DNA of 64,000 nucleotides, from NCBI RefSeq assembly GCF_009861525.1, contig NZ_WVHL01000003.1, forward strand, positions 558,001-622,000, given 5' to 3'. A model generated the notes under the pieces. The model made no database searches. It was not told the origin of the DNA and worked only from the letters and a program-made list of their open reading frames with translations. This stretch comes from Pseudomonas sp. LD120. GTDB taxonomy: Bacteria > Pseudomonadota > Gammaproteobacteria > Pseudomonadales > Pseudomonadaceae. The position numbers and the translations under genes are program-made. Below, in pieces: positions 26,270-35,923 of the stretch (positions within the stretch are counted from its first letter, which is position 1; every line of letters starts with the position of its first letter).

Positions 26270-27436
26270 ATGGCCTTCTCTGAACGTGTATCGCGCCTCA
26301 AAAGCTCCCTGATCCGTGAAATCCTTGCTGCGGCCCAGCGCCCGGAAGTGATGTCGTTTGCCGGAGGCCTGCCGGCTGAAGCGATGCTGCCCCAGGTCCA
26401 ATGGCAAGATATGCCGTTGTCCATGGGGCAGTACGGTATGAGTGAAGGCGAGCCGCAGTTGCGTGAGGCCCTGGCTGCCGAGGCGCGCAAGCTGGGTGTA
26501 CCTTGCGAGGCGAGCCAGGTTCTGGTGGTCAGTGGCTCCCAGCAGACCCTTGATCTGGTGGCCAAGCTGTACATCGACAAGGGCACCGAGATCATGTTGG
26601 AGGCTCCGACCTATCTTGCCGCCCTGCAGATCTTTCAGCTGTTCGGTGCCGACTGCCTGACGGTGCCACTGGAGGCCGACGGTCCGGATCTGGCGCAGAT
26701 GCGCGCCCGCCTGGAGCAGCACCGTCCAGCCTTCGCCTACCTGATCCCGACCTTCCAGAATCCTTCGGCAGTGCGCTATAGCGAAACCAAGCGCGAGGCG
26801 GTGGCGGCCCTGCTGGACGAGTTCGGCGTGACCCTGATCGAGGACGAGCCCTATCGTGAGCTGACTTTCGATGGGAGCAATGCCAGGCCGATCGTCAGTC
26901 GTCTGAAAAAGGCCAGTTGGATCTACACCGGCACGGTGTCGAAAACCCTGCTCCCAGGATTGCGGGTTGGCTATCTGATTGCCAGTCCGGATCTGTTTCC
27001 TCATTTACTGCGTTTGAAACAGTCTGCAGACCTGCACACCAACCGTGTGGGCCAGTGGCAGGCCATGCAATGGATTGGCAGTGAGCGGTTCCAGCAGCAC
27101 CTGGATGAGCTGCGCGCTTTCTATCGCCAGCGCCGTGATGATTTTCAGGTGGCGCTGGATAAACATTTTGCCGACCTGGCGTATTGGCAGGAGCCTCAGG
27201 GCGGTCTGTTTTTCTGGCTGAGTTTGAAACGGCCTTTGGATACCCGCACGTTGCTCAAATCGGCGCTGGAGCAGGGCGTGACGTTTATGCCCGGTGAACC
27301 GTTCTTTTCCGAGCCCGATCACAATCATGGGCATCTACGGTTGAACTTCAGTCACATCGATCCGGCGCGACTGGACGAAGGCCTTAAGCGGCTGGCCAGC
27401 GTAATACGTCAAGTGCAGGCTGCACAGGTGGCCTAA
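26270..27436 (+). CDS. PLP-dependent aminotransferase, class I fold
   Basis: The 388-residue enzyme resembles the 2-aminoadipate/aromatic and branched aminotransferase group (LysN/ARO8-like). The Schiff-base Lys is in TVSKTLLPGLRVGY (Lys about residue 227). FQNPSA, EDEPYRELTF (PLP-binding Asp) and the C-terminal Arg in LRLNFSH are present. There is no HTH domain, so it is not an MocR regulator. Substrate is unknown. The MarR gene is divergent. The start at 26270 (MAFSERVSRL) has only a weak ribosome site. Confidence 0.87.
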   Translation: MAFSERVSRLKSSLIREILAAAQRPEVMSFAGGLPAEAMLPQVQWQDMPLSMGQYGMSEGEPQLREALAAEARKLGVPCEASQVLVVSGSQQTLDLVAKLYIDKGTEIMLEAPTYLAALQIFQLFGADCLTVPLEADGPDLAQMRARLEQHRPAFAYLIPTFQNPSAVRYSETKREAVAALLDEFGVTLIEDEPYRELTFDGSNARPIVSRLKKASWIYTGTVSKTLLPGLRVGYLIASPDLFPHLLRLKQSADLHTNRVGQWQAMQWIGSERFQQHLDELRAFYRQRRDDFQVALDKHFADLAYWQEPQGGLFFWLSLKRPLDTRTLLKSALEQGVTFMPGEPFFSEPDHNHGHLRLNFSHIDPARLDEGLKRLASVIRQVQAAQVA

Positions 27437-27690
27437 GGGCACGGCCATGTGGCGATTTCTGTTCGGAGAACTGCGACACGATCAAATGGATGTTTAATCT
27501 GCCGGGGCTGGTCACACGCCGTACTGGGTAAGCAGGCACCACTGCATCATGGGGGGCGAGGAAGGCGGCTTCGACCCGCTACCTTGGCATCCGGGCGGGG
27601 GCAAAGGAATGCGCCACACCATGTTGTTCGGCCGAGCGCAGGTTGCCAGGCCTGTCACCGCGCCCGGGACAGAACAGTCCAAGCGCCGTC

Positions 27691-28062
27691 TCAGGCGGTG
27701 GAGAAGCGCTGGTTCAGGTAGTCGATGATCGCTTTGGATTCATACATCCACGTGGTCTGGCCGTTCTCTTCGATGCGCAGGCACGGAACCTTGATCTTGC
27801 CGCCTTGTTCCAGCAGGGTTTGGCGGTCTTGCTCATTGTTTTTGGCATCGCGCAGGGCGACCGGTACGTTCAGGCGGTGCAAGGTGCGGCGGGTTTTGAC
27901 GCAGAACGGACAGGCGTGGAATTGATACAGGGTCAAACCCTTGGCGGCCTCTGCAACTTGTGCCTGAGTGGCGGCAGCCCGCTGTTGTTTGCGTGGGCGG
28001 GTAATGAAGTCGATGAGAATAATGAGTTGGCCCAGGCCGACTCGCAGCGCTTTGACGATCAC
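27691..28062 (-). CDS. Glutaredoxin/GST N-domain protein with N-terminal helix
   Basis: The 123-residue protein starts with a hydrophobic stretch (about 6-20) and then has one thioredoxin-fold domain with a CPFC redox motif at 51-54, KVPCLRIEENGQ (cis-Pro loop) and a C-terminal ESKAIIDYLNQRF. It probably uses glutathione to reduce disulfides or mixed thiols, perhaps at the membrane. It lies 100 bp from folE, on the same strand. The 254 bp between the aminotransferase stop and this gene shows nothing clear. Confidence 0.8.
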   Translation of the reverse strand: MIVKALRVGLGQLIILIDFITRPRKQQRAAATQAQVAEAAKGLTLYQFHACPFCVKTRRTLHRLNVPVALRDAKNNEQDRQTLLEQGGKIKVPCLRIEENGQTTWMYESKAIIDYLNQRFSTA

Positions 28063-28126
28063 GGTATTGCCTCTTGCCCATGGGTGAAGGGGCGGCAGCT
28101 TACCTGATTTTTGCCGGACAAAAAAA

Positions 28127-28145
28127 ACCGGCGATCAGCGCCGGT
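28127..28145 (-). terminator. Terminator after folE
   Basis: On the minus strand ACCGGCG-N5-CGCCGGT is followed by a run of T, about 19 bases after the folE stop. Confidence 0.85.
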
Positions 28146-28163
28146 CTTTTTGCTCGCAGCCCG

Positions 28164-28709
28164 TTACTTGATCAGGCTGAGGAACTCACTGCGGGTCGCG
28201 GCATTTTCTCGGAACTCACCCAGCATCACCGACGTGATCATCGAGGAGTTCTGCTTCTCCACACCGCGCATCATCATGCACATGTGCTTGGCCTCAATCA
28301 CCACCGCCACCCCGAGGGCACCGGTGACTTGCTGGACGGCGTCGGCGATCTGCCGACTGAGGTTTTCCTGGATCTGCAGGCGGCGGGCATACATGTCGAC
28401 GATGCGCGCGACTTTCGACAGCCCCAAAACCTTGCCGCTAGGAATGTAGGCAACGTGGGCCTTGCCGATAAACGGCAGGAGGTGGTGTTCGCACAACGAG
28501 TAGAGCTCGATGTCCTTGACCAGCACCATTTCGCTGTTGTCTGAGCTAAACAAGGCACCGTTGGTGACTTCTTCCAAGGTTTGGGCATAACCACGGCAAA
28601 GGTACTGCATGGCTTTGGCGGCGCGCTTGGGCGTGTCGAGCAGGCCCTCGCGGGAGACGTCCTCGCCCAATTGGCCGAGGATCGCGGTGTAATTCTGTTC
28701 CAGGGACAT
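28164..28709 (-). CDS. folE: GTP cyclohydrolase I
   Basis: The 181-residue enzyme makes dihydroneopterin triphosphate from GTP, the first step to folate. Zinc ligands are in [11 protein letters not shown] (Cys, His) and in HMCMMMRGV (Cys), with GLSKVARIV between. The ATG at 28709 ([10 protein letters not shown]) gives the standard length, against the upstream start at 28769. A strong terminator follows, so it is probably its own unit or joined to smrA upstream. Confidence 0.96.
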   Translation of the reverse strand: MSLEQNYTAILGQLGEDVSREGLLDTPKRAAKAMQYLCRGYAQTLEEVTNGALFSSDNSEMVLVKDIELYSLCEHHLLPFIGKAHVAYIPSGKVLGLSKVARIVDMYARRLQIQENLSRQIADAVQQVTGALGVAVVIEAKHMCMMMRGVEKQNSSMITSVMLGEFRENAATRSEFLSLIK

Positions 28710-28785
28710 GAAACTACCTGTGGGTTTTACGCAAAGGGCAAGGGTACGGCGGCGGACACGACGCTGCAAGCGTGATGCTGCGCCT

Positions 28786-29343
28786 TTATTCGTCGCGGCC
28801 TTCCATCATGGTGCGTTTGAGCATCACGTACAGCGCCCCAGTGCCGCCGTGCCTGGCCTGGCACGAGGTGAAGCCCAGCACCTGTGGATGCTGGCGCAAC
28901 CAGGTGTTGACGTGACTCTTGATCATCGGACGTTTACCGTCCAGGCGCACGGCCTTGCCATGGGTGACGCGCACACAGCGGACTTCGAATTTGGTCGCTT
29001 CAGCGAGAAACGCCCAGAGGGTTTCCCGGGCTTTTTCCACGGTCATGCCGTGTAGATCAAGGCTGCCTTCAAAGGGGATCTGGCCGACTTTCAGCTTGCG
29101 CATCTGGCTTTCCTGAACCCCGTCGCGGGCCCACATCAGCTCATCTTCGGGGCCTACGTCGATGACGAATTGGTCGGACAGCCCGTCCACGGTGGTGGTT
29201 TCGCTGCGCACCGTGGCCGCTTGGCGCAGTTTGGCGATTTGCGCCCGGTCCGCTTTGGGTTTGCCCGTATCGGCACGATCGTGCTTGATCGGCTTGACGC
29301 CGCGGATCTCGTTTTTGAATAGGGAAAAATCGTCGTCTTGCAT
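28786..29343 (-). CDS. Smr-domain protein (SmrA-like)
   Basis: The 185-residue protein has a charged N-terminal region and a C-terminal Smr domain (about 98-180) with the DLHGMT motif and [14 protein letters not shown] and [10 protein letters not shown] loops. Smr proteins are nicking nucleases related to MutS2 ends. Cellular role in this lineage is not settled. It lies directly upstream of folE. Confidence 0.88.
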   Translation of the reverse strand: MQDDDFSLFKNEIRGVKPIKHDRADTGKPKADRAQIAKLRQAATVRSETTTVDGLSDQFVIDVGPEDELMWARDGVQESQMRKLKVGQIPFEGSLDLHGMTVEKARETLWAFLAEATKFEVRCVRVTHGKAVRLDGKRPMIKSHVNTWLRQHPQVLGFTSCQARHGGTGALYVMLKRTMMEGRDE

Positions 29344-29418
29344 GTCAGCCTCCGCGAAGGGCGGCTAGTTTACCCAACTCGGGCCACCTTAAGGCGCGCA
29401 AATCGCGCCCGAGGAAAG

Positions 29419-29739
29419 TCAGTCTTGCTTTTTCATCAAGTGCGGGGCCATGTTCAGCGCCATGGGCTGGCGCATGCGGCGCCGGCAGCGGCGCCACAGG
29501 CGTACCCCGACGTACAGTACGACCACGCCGATCAGCAGAACCACTGCTGCCCCGGCTTTGTTGGTGTTGAGTTCCCCCAGCGCCGGCGCGCGTCCCAGCA
29601 GGCTGGCGATACTGGCCAGCGTCAGTAGCACACCGCAAGTCGCCAGTAAGGCGCAGAACGCCGCTCCCAGCCGCAGTCGCCAGTTCCGCGGGCTTTTGGG
29701 CCGCAATCGGCGTGCGTCAAAACCATCGGATATCTTCAT
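29419..29739 (-). CDS. Small membrane protein of unknown function
   Basis: The 106-residue protein has a basic N-terminus (ARRLRPKSPRNWRLR), two hydrophobic segments (about 24-44 and 60-79) and a very basic cytosolic tail. I do not recognise the family. The ATG at 29739 has a Shine-Dalgarno-like GGAAGG nearby, which favours it over the start at 29859. Confidence 0.55.
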   Translation of the reverse strand: MKISDGFDARRLRPKSPRNWRLRLGAAFCALLATCGVLLTLASIASLLGRAPALGELNTNKAGAAVVLLIGVVVLYVGVRLWRRCRRRMRQPMALNMAPHLMKKQD

Positions 29740-29869
29740 TCCGACCTTCCTCAATGGGTATCGGCCCTTCGACCGGAAGTTGACCGGGTGGTTCCTGAGG
29801 CTAAGGCAAATGCTGCAGTTGCGAGGAGTGCACTGATGAGCGGCCTGCCAGCCGCTCATCAGTGGCTGA

Positions 29870-30460
29870 TCAGATCAGGCTTGCCGTCGAGGCGAGGGTG
29901 GCGAAGTTGTCGGCCATGATTGCCATTTCAGTTTGCTGAACATGCTCGGCACTGAGAATGCCGCCCTTGTAGGGCAGGTCGCGAGTGGCGCAGGCGTCTT
30001 CCACCAGGGTGCAGCGAAAGCCCAGGTTTTTCGCCGCGCGAACCGTGGTGCTGACGCTGGAGTGGCTCATGAAACCGGCAACAATCAGGTCAAGGGAACC
30101 GAGGTCCTGCAGGCGTTTTTCCAGCTCGGTGCCGTGAAATGCGCTGGGCAGCAATTTGCCGATGATGGTTTCGTCGCCCTGGGGTTCAAGGCCGGGAATG
30201 AACTCGCCGCGCTCGCCTTGAGGGTCGAACAGACCGCCCACGGTGCCGAGGTGGCGCACATGCACGACAGGCCGGCCGGCGGCGCGGGCAGCGGCCAGCA
30301 GTTGCTGGATATTGGCCACTGCCGGGTCCATGCCTGACAGGGCCAATGGGCCGTTTAGGTATTCTTTTTGGGCGTCGATGATCACAAGGGTCGCGTGGCT
30401 CAAATTGGCCGCTGCATAACCACGACCGCTGAGTTGAAACATCGTCTTTGGAACGGACAT
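29870..30460 (-). CDS. Isochorismatase-fold hydrolase with Ser in place of Cys
   Basis: The 196-residue protein has the isochorismatase-like fold: the strand with catalytic Asp29 (VIIDAQKEY) and the Lys102 region (GKLLPSAFHG). The usual nucleophile Cys in a THxCVSTT-type motif is Ser135 here (GFMSHSSVSTTVRA). Without Cys it may not act as a nicotinamidase-like amidase. True isochorismatases also lack it. The ATG at 30460 (MSVPKTMFQL) is chosen. It is divergent from prmB. Confidence 0.8.
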   Translation of the reverse strand: MSVPKTMFQLSGRGYAAANLSHATLVIIDAQKEYLNGPLALSGMDPAVANIQQLLAAARAAGRPVVHVRHLGTVGGLFDPQGERGEFIPGLEPQGDETIIGKLLPSAFHGTELEKRLQDLGSLDLIVAGFMSHSSVSTTVRAAKNLGFRCTLVEDACATRDLPYKGGILSAEHVQQTEMAIMADNFATLASTASLI

Positions 30461-30699
30461 TCTGGGGCTCCTGTGAGTGGGGCTTTTGCGACATTGTCCT
30501 CTGGCGGAGCGCTTCTGTGAATCGCTACTAACGTAAGGTGCGCCGTTGTTGGCCTGCAGCCTTGTCAAGAGGGGCAAGGTGTTGCCCTTGCAAGCTCAAA
30601 ACCGACTGTCGAGTGATTGTAAGGCGCTGGGGTTTGTTTCGTCGTCGGCAGAGGTTTTGGCTGTTAGAATCGCCGGTCGTCTTGTCAGGAGTCTGCCCC

Positions 30700-31608
30700 G
30701 TGATCACTTCTCGCCTGCGCACCTTGCGCGACCATATCCGCTGGGCTGTCAGCCGCTTCCATGGGGAGGAACTGTTCTTCGGCCATGGTACCGACAATGC
30801 CTGGGACGAGGCCCGCCAGTTGGTGCTAGGGGCTTTGCACCTACCTTGGGGAATTGCCGACAGCTACTTGGACTGCGCATTGGAAGACGATGAGCTGGTC
30901 CATGTGCAGCATCTGCTCAAGCGCCGTATCGAAGAGCGTGTGCCCACCGCCTACCTGCTGGGCGAAGCCTGGTTCTGCGGCCTGTCGTTCATGGTCGATG
31001 AGCGGGTGCTGATTCCCCGTTCGCCAATCGGCGAACTGATCGAAAAACGTTTCGAGCCCTGGTTGGGCAATGAGCCGGCACGGATTCTCGACTTGTGCAC
31101 CGGCTCTGGTTGCATCGGCATTGCCTGCGCCTATGAGTTTCGCGACGCCGAAGTGGTGCTGGCCGACCTGTCCTTCGAAGCCCTGGAAGTGGCCAACCAG
31201 AATATTGAGCGGCACGGCGTCGATGAGCGGGTGTTCACCGTTCAGGGTGATGGCTTCGATGGCTTGCCGGGGCAACGCTTTGACTTGATCGTGTCTAACC
31301 CGCCCTATGTCGATGCCGAGGACTTCGCCGACATGCCGGACGAATACCAGCACGAACCAGAACTGGGCCTGGCCTGTGGTGACGATGGCCTGAATCTGGT
31401 GCGGCGCATGCTGGCCGAAGCCGCTGATCATCTGACCGAGAAAGGTTTGCTGATTATCGAAGTGGGCAACAGCCAGGTCCACGTCCAGGCGCTTTATCCA
31501 CAAGTGGACTTCGCCTGGCTTGAATTCGAACGAGGGGGGCATGGGGTGTTCATGCTGACTGCGGAGCAATGCCGCGAGCACCAGGCGTTGTTCGCTTCGC
31601 GCGTTTGA
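30700..31608 (+). CDS. prmB: Ribosomal protein L3 N5-glutamine methyltransferase
   Basis: The 302-residue SAM-dependent enzyme methylates the side chain of a glutamine in L3. It has the SAM loop [12 protein letters not shown] near residue 130 and the catalytic NPPY motif ([12 protein letters not shown] near 200). The start is GTG at 30700, preceded by AGGAG at the right distance. The longer frame to 30538 overlaps the divergent hydrolase promoter. It belongs to the prmB-unknown-hydrolase-aroC-MFS neighbourhood I know from P. aeruginosa. Confidence 0.95.
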   Translation: MITSRLRTLRDHIRWAVSRFHGEELFFGHGTDNAWDEARQLVLGALHLPWGIADSYLDCALEDDELVHVQHLLKRRIEERVPTAYLLGEAWFCGLSFMVDERVLIPRSPIGELIEKRFEPWLGNEPARILDLCTGSGCIGIACAYEFRDAEVVLADLSFEALEVANQNIERHGVDERVFTVQGDGFDGLPGQRFDLIVSNPPYVDAEDFADMPDEYQHEPELGLACGDDGLNLVRRMLAEAADHLTEKGLLIIEVGNSQVHVQALYPQVDFAWLEFERGGHGVFMLTAEQCREHQALFASRV

Positions 31609-31619
31609 ATGGATTGACG

Positions 31620-31638
31620 GGCCCGCGTACTGCGGGCC
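31620..31638. terminator. Hairpin between convergent prmB and the next gene
   Basis: GGCCCGC (31620-31626) pairs with GCGGGCC (31632-31638) around 5 bases. T run is weak. Confidence 0.55.
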
Positions 31639-31659
31639 TGGAACCTTGCCGGGCGCGCC

Positions 31660-32451
31660 TCAGCGATGAGTCGCGATCCAGATCAGCAGCCCCGCCTGGA
31701 ATACTGCAAAGGCCACCAGGCAGGTGATGGTGAAACGCAGGCCGGTGTCTTCACGTTTGTACTTGGTGACCTTTTCTTCCTGCTTGCGCAGTTTGACTTC
31801 CAACTCTTCGAGGTTCTGATCGGCCTGTTGGAGCATCTGCGCTGCTTCGAGTATTTCCACGAACTGCAGTTTTTCAGTGTTCCACTGACTCAGCAGTTCG
31901 CCCACTTGAACGTCCTTGACGCTGCCTTTGAGATGCTGGGCATCTGCGTATGCCACGTCGAAGCCTTGAGTGCGCAGCACGTGATCACGACGCAGGCGAG
32001 TGTCTTCGTTGAGCGCGTCCTTGTTGGCTAGATCAAAGCCGTCAATGCGATAGTGCGGCCACTTCTGTTGCGCCCACTGCGCCGCCTGGGCTAGCAGGAA
32101 GCGCCCGATGCCCCGATTGAGCGGTTCGATCTGCAGGCCGCCTTCGGGTTCGAAGCGCACTCGGCGGGTCTCGTGCTCAACCCACACATCCAGGTGATTC
32201 TGTTCTTTGCGCACGCGTTGGCCGGGCAGTTTGATGGTCATGCGCAGCAGGCTGTGCTCTTTGTTGTTGCGTTCGGCATAACCGAACTCGACAAAGCGCA
32301 AAGGTCGCCCGCCGGTAGCACGATCGGTCTGCAGGGGGGCCAGGCGAAGCATCTTGTGATGTTCGGCCTGGACATCTTCCCAGGGCAGGGGAGGCGCTTG
32401 CGGGGCGACGGTCTCCTGCTCGGTGGCGGGTGAGTTCTGGGTATCAGTCAT
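31660..32451 (-). CDS. Conserved tail-anchored protein of unknown function
   Basis: The 263-residue protein has no enzymatic motif I know. Residues 1-30 are low complexity, the middle (30-180) is a folded charged region with several Arg/Trp patches, residues 190-235 form a heptad-rich coiled coil (ILEAAQMLQQADQNLEELEV), and the last 20 residues are one membrane helix. That makes it a tail-anchored protein with most of its mass in the cytosol. The start at 32451 is chosen. It is encoded between convergent prmB and the downstream hydrolase gene. Confidence 0.7.
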   Translation of the reverse strand: MTDTQNSPATEQETVAPQAPPLPWEDVQAEHHKMLRLAPLQTDRATGGRPLRFVEFGYAERNNKEHSLLRMTIKLPGQRVRKEQNHLDVWVEHETRRVRFEPEGGLQIEPLNRGIGRFLLAQAAQWAQQKWPHYRIDGFDLANKDALNEDTRLRRDHVLRTQGFDVAYADAQHLKGSVKDVQVGELLSQWNTEKLQFVEILEAAQMLQQADQNLEELEVKLRKQEEKVTKYKREDTGLRFTITCLVAFAVFQAGLLIWIATHR

Positions 32452-32549
32452 AACGGCGAGTCCTGTCCAATCGCTGCGCGCCGACAGCAATTGAACGGTC
32501 GGCAAAGGCTTATCGGCCGTTTTTTCCAGGACTGGAGGGTAAAAACAGC

Positions 32550-33503
32550 CTAACGGGTGTGAAGTCCGTCAATAAAACCGATGATGCTGCTGCCCAGCTC
32601 CGCGGCCAGGGGTAATTGCGGGTCCTTGTAAGACGCCAATTGGCGCTTGAGGTCGTTGGGCACGATGCGCAGCACATGGTTCATGCCTTCGATCACTACC
32701 AAACGGGCGTCCGGTTTCGCGGCTTTGAGTACCCTGGCGTCGTCAACACTGACCTGGATATCGTTGCTGCCCTGGATGATCAATGCGGGCATCTTCAGGC
32801 GGGCGAAGGCGGCGGCCGGGTCCTCGCGAAACAGAGTGATCAGATAGGGCTGTACGCTTGGGCGGAAGATGATCTGCAACTGCGGCGGTACGTCAGCGTC
32901 GATTTTGCCGGCCTTCAGGCTGTCCAGCAGTTCATTGCTGCGCACTATCAGCGCTGGAGGCAGGTGGTAGCTCAGTTGTTGACGTAGCACCTGATCCACT
33001 GGGCGGGCGGTGCCCGAAAGGGAAATCACGCCAGCGGCGTGCAGTGATGGGGCGGCGAGGCTGGCGATCAGTGCGCCCTCGCTGTGTCCCAGCACGATCA
33101 ACTGCCCGAAGCGTGGATCGGCCTTGAGCTTTTGCCCCCAAGCCACTGCGTCGGCTACGTAGGCATCAAGGGTCAGATTGCGCTCGTCCGGCGTCGCAGC
33201 CAGACTGGCGGCCACTCCGCGCTTGTCGTAACGCACGCTGGCGATGTTGTGCTTGGCCAGCACCCAGGCCAGGCGTTTGAGGCTGTCATTGCGGCCACCG
33301 TCGGGGTTGTTGCCGTCGCGATCAGTGGGGCCGGAGCCGGAAATAATCAGCACCACTGGCACCGGTTGTTCGGACTTGGGCAGTAGCATCGAGCCATACA
33401 GCTCGCCATGGCCGGTATCCAGGCTCACAGGGCGTTGCAGGATGGAGGCCTGGACCAGGCCGGTGAACAGAGAAAGGCTCAAGAGAAGGACTCGCAGCAT
33501 CAT
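32550..33503 (-). CDS. Exported alpha/beta hydrolase
   Basis: The 317-residue protein has an N-terminal signal peptide (about 1-18, ending near VQA) and a complete alpha/beta hydrolase fold. The nucleophile elbow is GHSEGA (Ser about residue 140), with an acid in the QGSNDIQV loop and His in EGMNHVLR. It also has the ISGSGPTDRDGNNP oxyanion region. Substrate is unknown. Start is MM at 33503 or the second ATG at 33500. Divergent from aroC. Confidence 0.85.
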   Translation of the reverse strand: MMLRVLLLSLSLFTGLVQASILQRPVSLDTGHGELYGSMLLPKSEQPVPVVLIISGSGPTDRDGNNPDGGRNDSLKRLAWVLAKHNIASVRYDKRGVAASLAATPDERNLTLDAYVADAVAWGQKLKADPRFGQLIVLGHSEGALIASLAAPSLHAAGVISLSGTARPVDQVLRQQLSYHLPPALIVRSNELLDSLKAGKIDADVPPQLQIIFRPSVQPYLITLFREDPAAAFARLKMPALIIQGSNDIQVSVDDARVLKAAKPDARLVVIEGMNHVLRIVPNDLKRQLASYKDPQLPLAAELGSSIIGFIDGLHTR

Positions 33504-33645
33504 CACGCCATCATGGATAAGGTGCCAGTTGGACTCAGGCAGGGGCATAAGGTTCGAGGATGAACTAGTTGGGTAGCCTGCGTATACTGGCGCCCCTCAG
33601 TAATCCTGATTGAGTTATTTCGGCTGACTTCACGGAGCTCCCTGC

Positions 33646-34737
33646 ATGTCCGGCAATACCTACGGCAAGCTGTTCACTGTCACCACCGCGGGCGAAAGCC
33701 ATGGTCCGGCGTTGGTCGCCATTGTCGACGGCTGTCCGCCGGGCCTTGCGCTGTCGCTGGAAGACCTGCAGCGTGATCTGGACCGGCGCAAGCCCGGCAC
33801 CAGCCGCCACACCACCCAGCGCCAGGAACCCGATGAGGTCGAGATCCTTTCCGGAGTGTTCGAGGGCAAGACCACTGGCTGCGCCATTGGTTTGCTGATC
33901 CGCAACACTGACCAGAAGTCCAAGGACTACTCGGCGATCAAGGATCTGTTCCGTCCGGCTCACGCCGATTACACCTACCACCACAAGTACGGCGTCCGCG
34001 ACTACCGTGGCGGCGGTCGCAGCTCGGCGCGGGAGACCGCCATGCGCGTGGCAGCCGGAGCCATCGCCAAGAAGTATCTGGCCAGTCAGGGCATCGTGAT
34101 TCGCGGCTACATGAGCCAGTTGGGTCCGATCGAGATTCCTTTCAAAACCTGGGATTCGGTGGAAGACAATGCTTTCTTCTGTCCCGACCCGGACAAGGTG
34201 CCTGCTCTGGAGGCCTATATGGACCAGTTGCGTCGGGATCAGGATTCGGTGGGGGCGAAGATTACCGTGGTCGCCGAAGGCGTGATGCCGGGCCTGGGCG
34301 AGCCGATTTTCGATCGCCTGGATGCTGAATTGGCCCATGCGCTGATGAGCATCAATGCGGTCAAGGGCGTTGAAATCGGTGCCGGTTTCGCCAGTGTCGC
34401 TCATCGTGGTACCGAGCACCGTGACGAGCTGACGTCGGAAGGTTTTCTCAGTAACAACGCCGGTGGCATTCTTGGCGGCATTTCTTCGGGACAGCCGATT
34501 GTTGCGCACCTGGCGCTCAAGCCAACGTCCAGCATCACCACCCCGGGCCGCTCCATCGACGTCGATGGCAACCCGATGGAGGTGATCACCAAGGGCCGTC
34601 ACGATCCGTGCGTGGGCATTCGCGCCACGCCGATTGCCGAAGCGATGATGGCCATCGTGCTGATGGATCACTTGCTGCGCCATCGCGGTCAGAACGCCGA
34701 CGTGCGTGTCAGCACGCCAGTGCTGGGCCAGCTGTAA
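33646..34737 (+). CDS. aroC: Chorismate synthase
   Basis: The 363-residue FMN-dependent enzyme makes chorismate from EPSP, the last common step to aromatic amino acids, folate and quinones. Signatures are GESHG near residue 17, [13 protein letters not shown] region ([13 protein letters not shown]), and RHDPCVG near 320. Full length. The MFS gene starts 28 bp downstream, so the two are probably cotranscribed. Confidence 0.98.
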   Translation: MSGNTYGKLFTVTTAGESHGPALVAIVDGCPPGLALSLEDLQRDLDRRKPGTSRHTTQRQEPDEVEILSGVFEGKTTGCAIGLLIRNTDQKSKDYSAIKDLFRPAHADYTYHHKYGVRDYRGGGRSSARETAMRVAAGAIAKKYLASQGIVIRGYMSQLGPIEIPFKTWDSVEDNAFFCPDPDKVPALEAYMDQLRRDQDSVGAKITVVAEGVMPGLGEPIFDRLDAELAHALMSINAVKGVEIGAGFASVAHRGTEHRDELTSEGFLSNNAGGILGGISSGQPIVAHLALKPTSSITTPGRSIDVDGNPMEVITKGRHDPCVGIRATPIAEAMMAIVLMDHLLRHRGQNADVRVSTPVLGQL

Positions 34738-34765
34738 TGCTGGCTCCGCCAGTCGCCGCGGCCTG

Positions 34766-35923
34766 ATGGCCGTGACGGGGCTCCCGTACTGGCGGCTTTC
34801 CAGTTTCTACCTGTTCTATTTTGCGCTGTTGGGGTCGACCGCGCCGTTCTTGGCCTTGTATTTCCACCACCTGGGGTTTTCCAGCGCACGGATCGGCGAG
34901 CTGGTGGCGATTCCCATGCTGATGCGTTGTGTAGCGCCCAACCTCTGGGGCTGGCTCGGGGATTACACGGGTCGGCGCCTGGCGATTGTGCGCTTTGGCG
35001 CGATCTGCACCTTGCTTTGCTTCTCCCTGATCCTGGTCAGCAAGAGTTATGTCTGGCTGGCCATGGTCATGGCGCTGCATGCGTTTTTCTGGCATGCGGT
35101 ATTGCCGCAGTTCGAGGTTATTACCCTGGCCCACCTGCAAGGGCAAACATCGCGCTACAGTCAGATCCGCCTTTGGGGGTCCATTGGCTTCATTCTGACC
35201 GTGGTTGCGCTGGGGCGGTTGTTTGAATGGCTGAGCCTGGACATCTACCCCTTCGCGCTGCTGGCGGTCATGGCTGGCATTGTGATCAGTAGCCTGTGGG
35301 TGCCCAATGCGCAACCGGTGGTTCAGGGGCCGCGCCTGTCCGTGGAGGGCTTTGTCAAGCAGTTGCGCGCTCCGGGTGTGCTTGCTTTCTATCTGTGCGT
35401 GGCGCTGATGCAGATGAGCCACGGTCCTTACTACACCTTCCTGACTCTGCACCTTGAACGCCTGGGTTATACCCGCGGCGTGATCGGCATGTTGTGGGCG
35501 CTGGGGGTCGTGGCCGAGGTGTTGATGTTCCTGGCCATGAGCTGGATTCTTTCGCGCTTCTCTGTGCGTCGGGTATTGCTGGCGAGTTTTTTGCTGGCGG
35601 CGTTGCGCTGGTTGCTGCTGGGCAGCCTGGCGGAGTACCTCTGGGCGCTGCTGTTTGCACAGGTGTTGCACGCGGCGACCTTTGGTAGTTTTCACGCTGC
35701 CGCGATTCAGTTCGTGCAGCGCCGTTTCGGGGCTCGCCAGCAAGGCCAGGGCCAAGCGCTGTATGCCGCCCTGGCTGGAACCGGAGGGGCCTTGGGAGCC
35801 CTGTATTCCGGTTACAGCTGGAATGCTCTGGGCGCGACATTGACCTTTAGTATTGCCAGCGTCGCAGCCCTGGCCGCAGCCGTTATCATTGCCACCCGCA
35901 TGCAAGAGGAGTTGCCGTTATGA
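34766..35923 (+). CDS. MFS transporter, LacY/nucleoside-type
   Basis: The 385-residue protein has 12 membrane segments and resembles the phenylpropionate/LacY-like branch (FYLFYFALLGSTAPFLALYF at the start). Cargo is unknown. The start at 34766 is chosen: an upstream one would overlap aroC. Its stop overlaps the mtnD start as ATGA, so the two genes are coupled in translation. Confidence 0.85.
   Translation: MAVTGLPYWRLSSFYLFYFALLGSTAPFLALYFHHLGFSSARIGELVAIPMLMRCVAPNLWGWLGDYTGRRLAIVRFGAICTLLCFSLILVSKSYVWLAMVMALHAFFWHAVLPQFEVITLAHLQGQTSRYSQIRLWGSIGFILTVVALGRLFEWLSLDIYPFALLAVMAGIVISSLWVPNAQPVVQGPRLSVEGFVKQLRAPGVLAFYLCVALMQMSHGPYYTFLTLHLERLGYTRGVIGMLWALGVVAEVLMFLAMSWILSRFSVRRVLLASFLLAALRWLLLGSLAEYLWALLFAQVLHAATFGSFHAAAIQFVQRRFGARQQGQGQALYAALAGTGGALGALYSGYSWNALGATLTFSIASVAALAAAVIIATRMQEELPL

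Noticed and set aside
26188..26595. N-terminal extension of the MarR protein
   Set aside because: It would run across the divergent aminotransferase gene; the MarR fold is complete from 26187.
34709..35905. 398-codon frame antisense to the MFS gene
   Set aside because: Opposite a clear 12-helix transporter; rich in Gln and His as expected of an antisense shadow.
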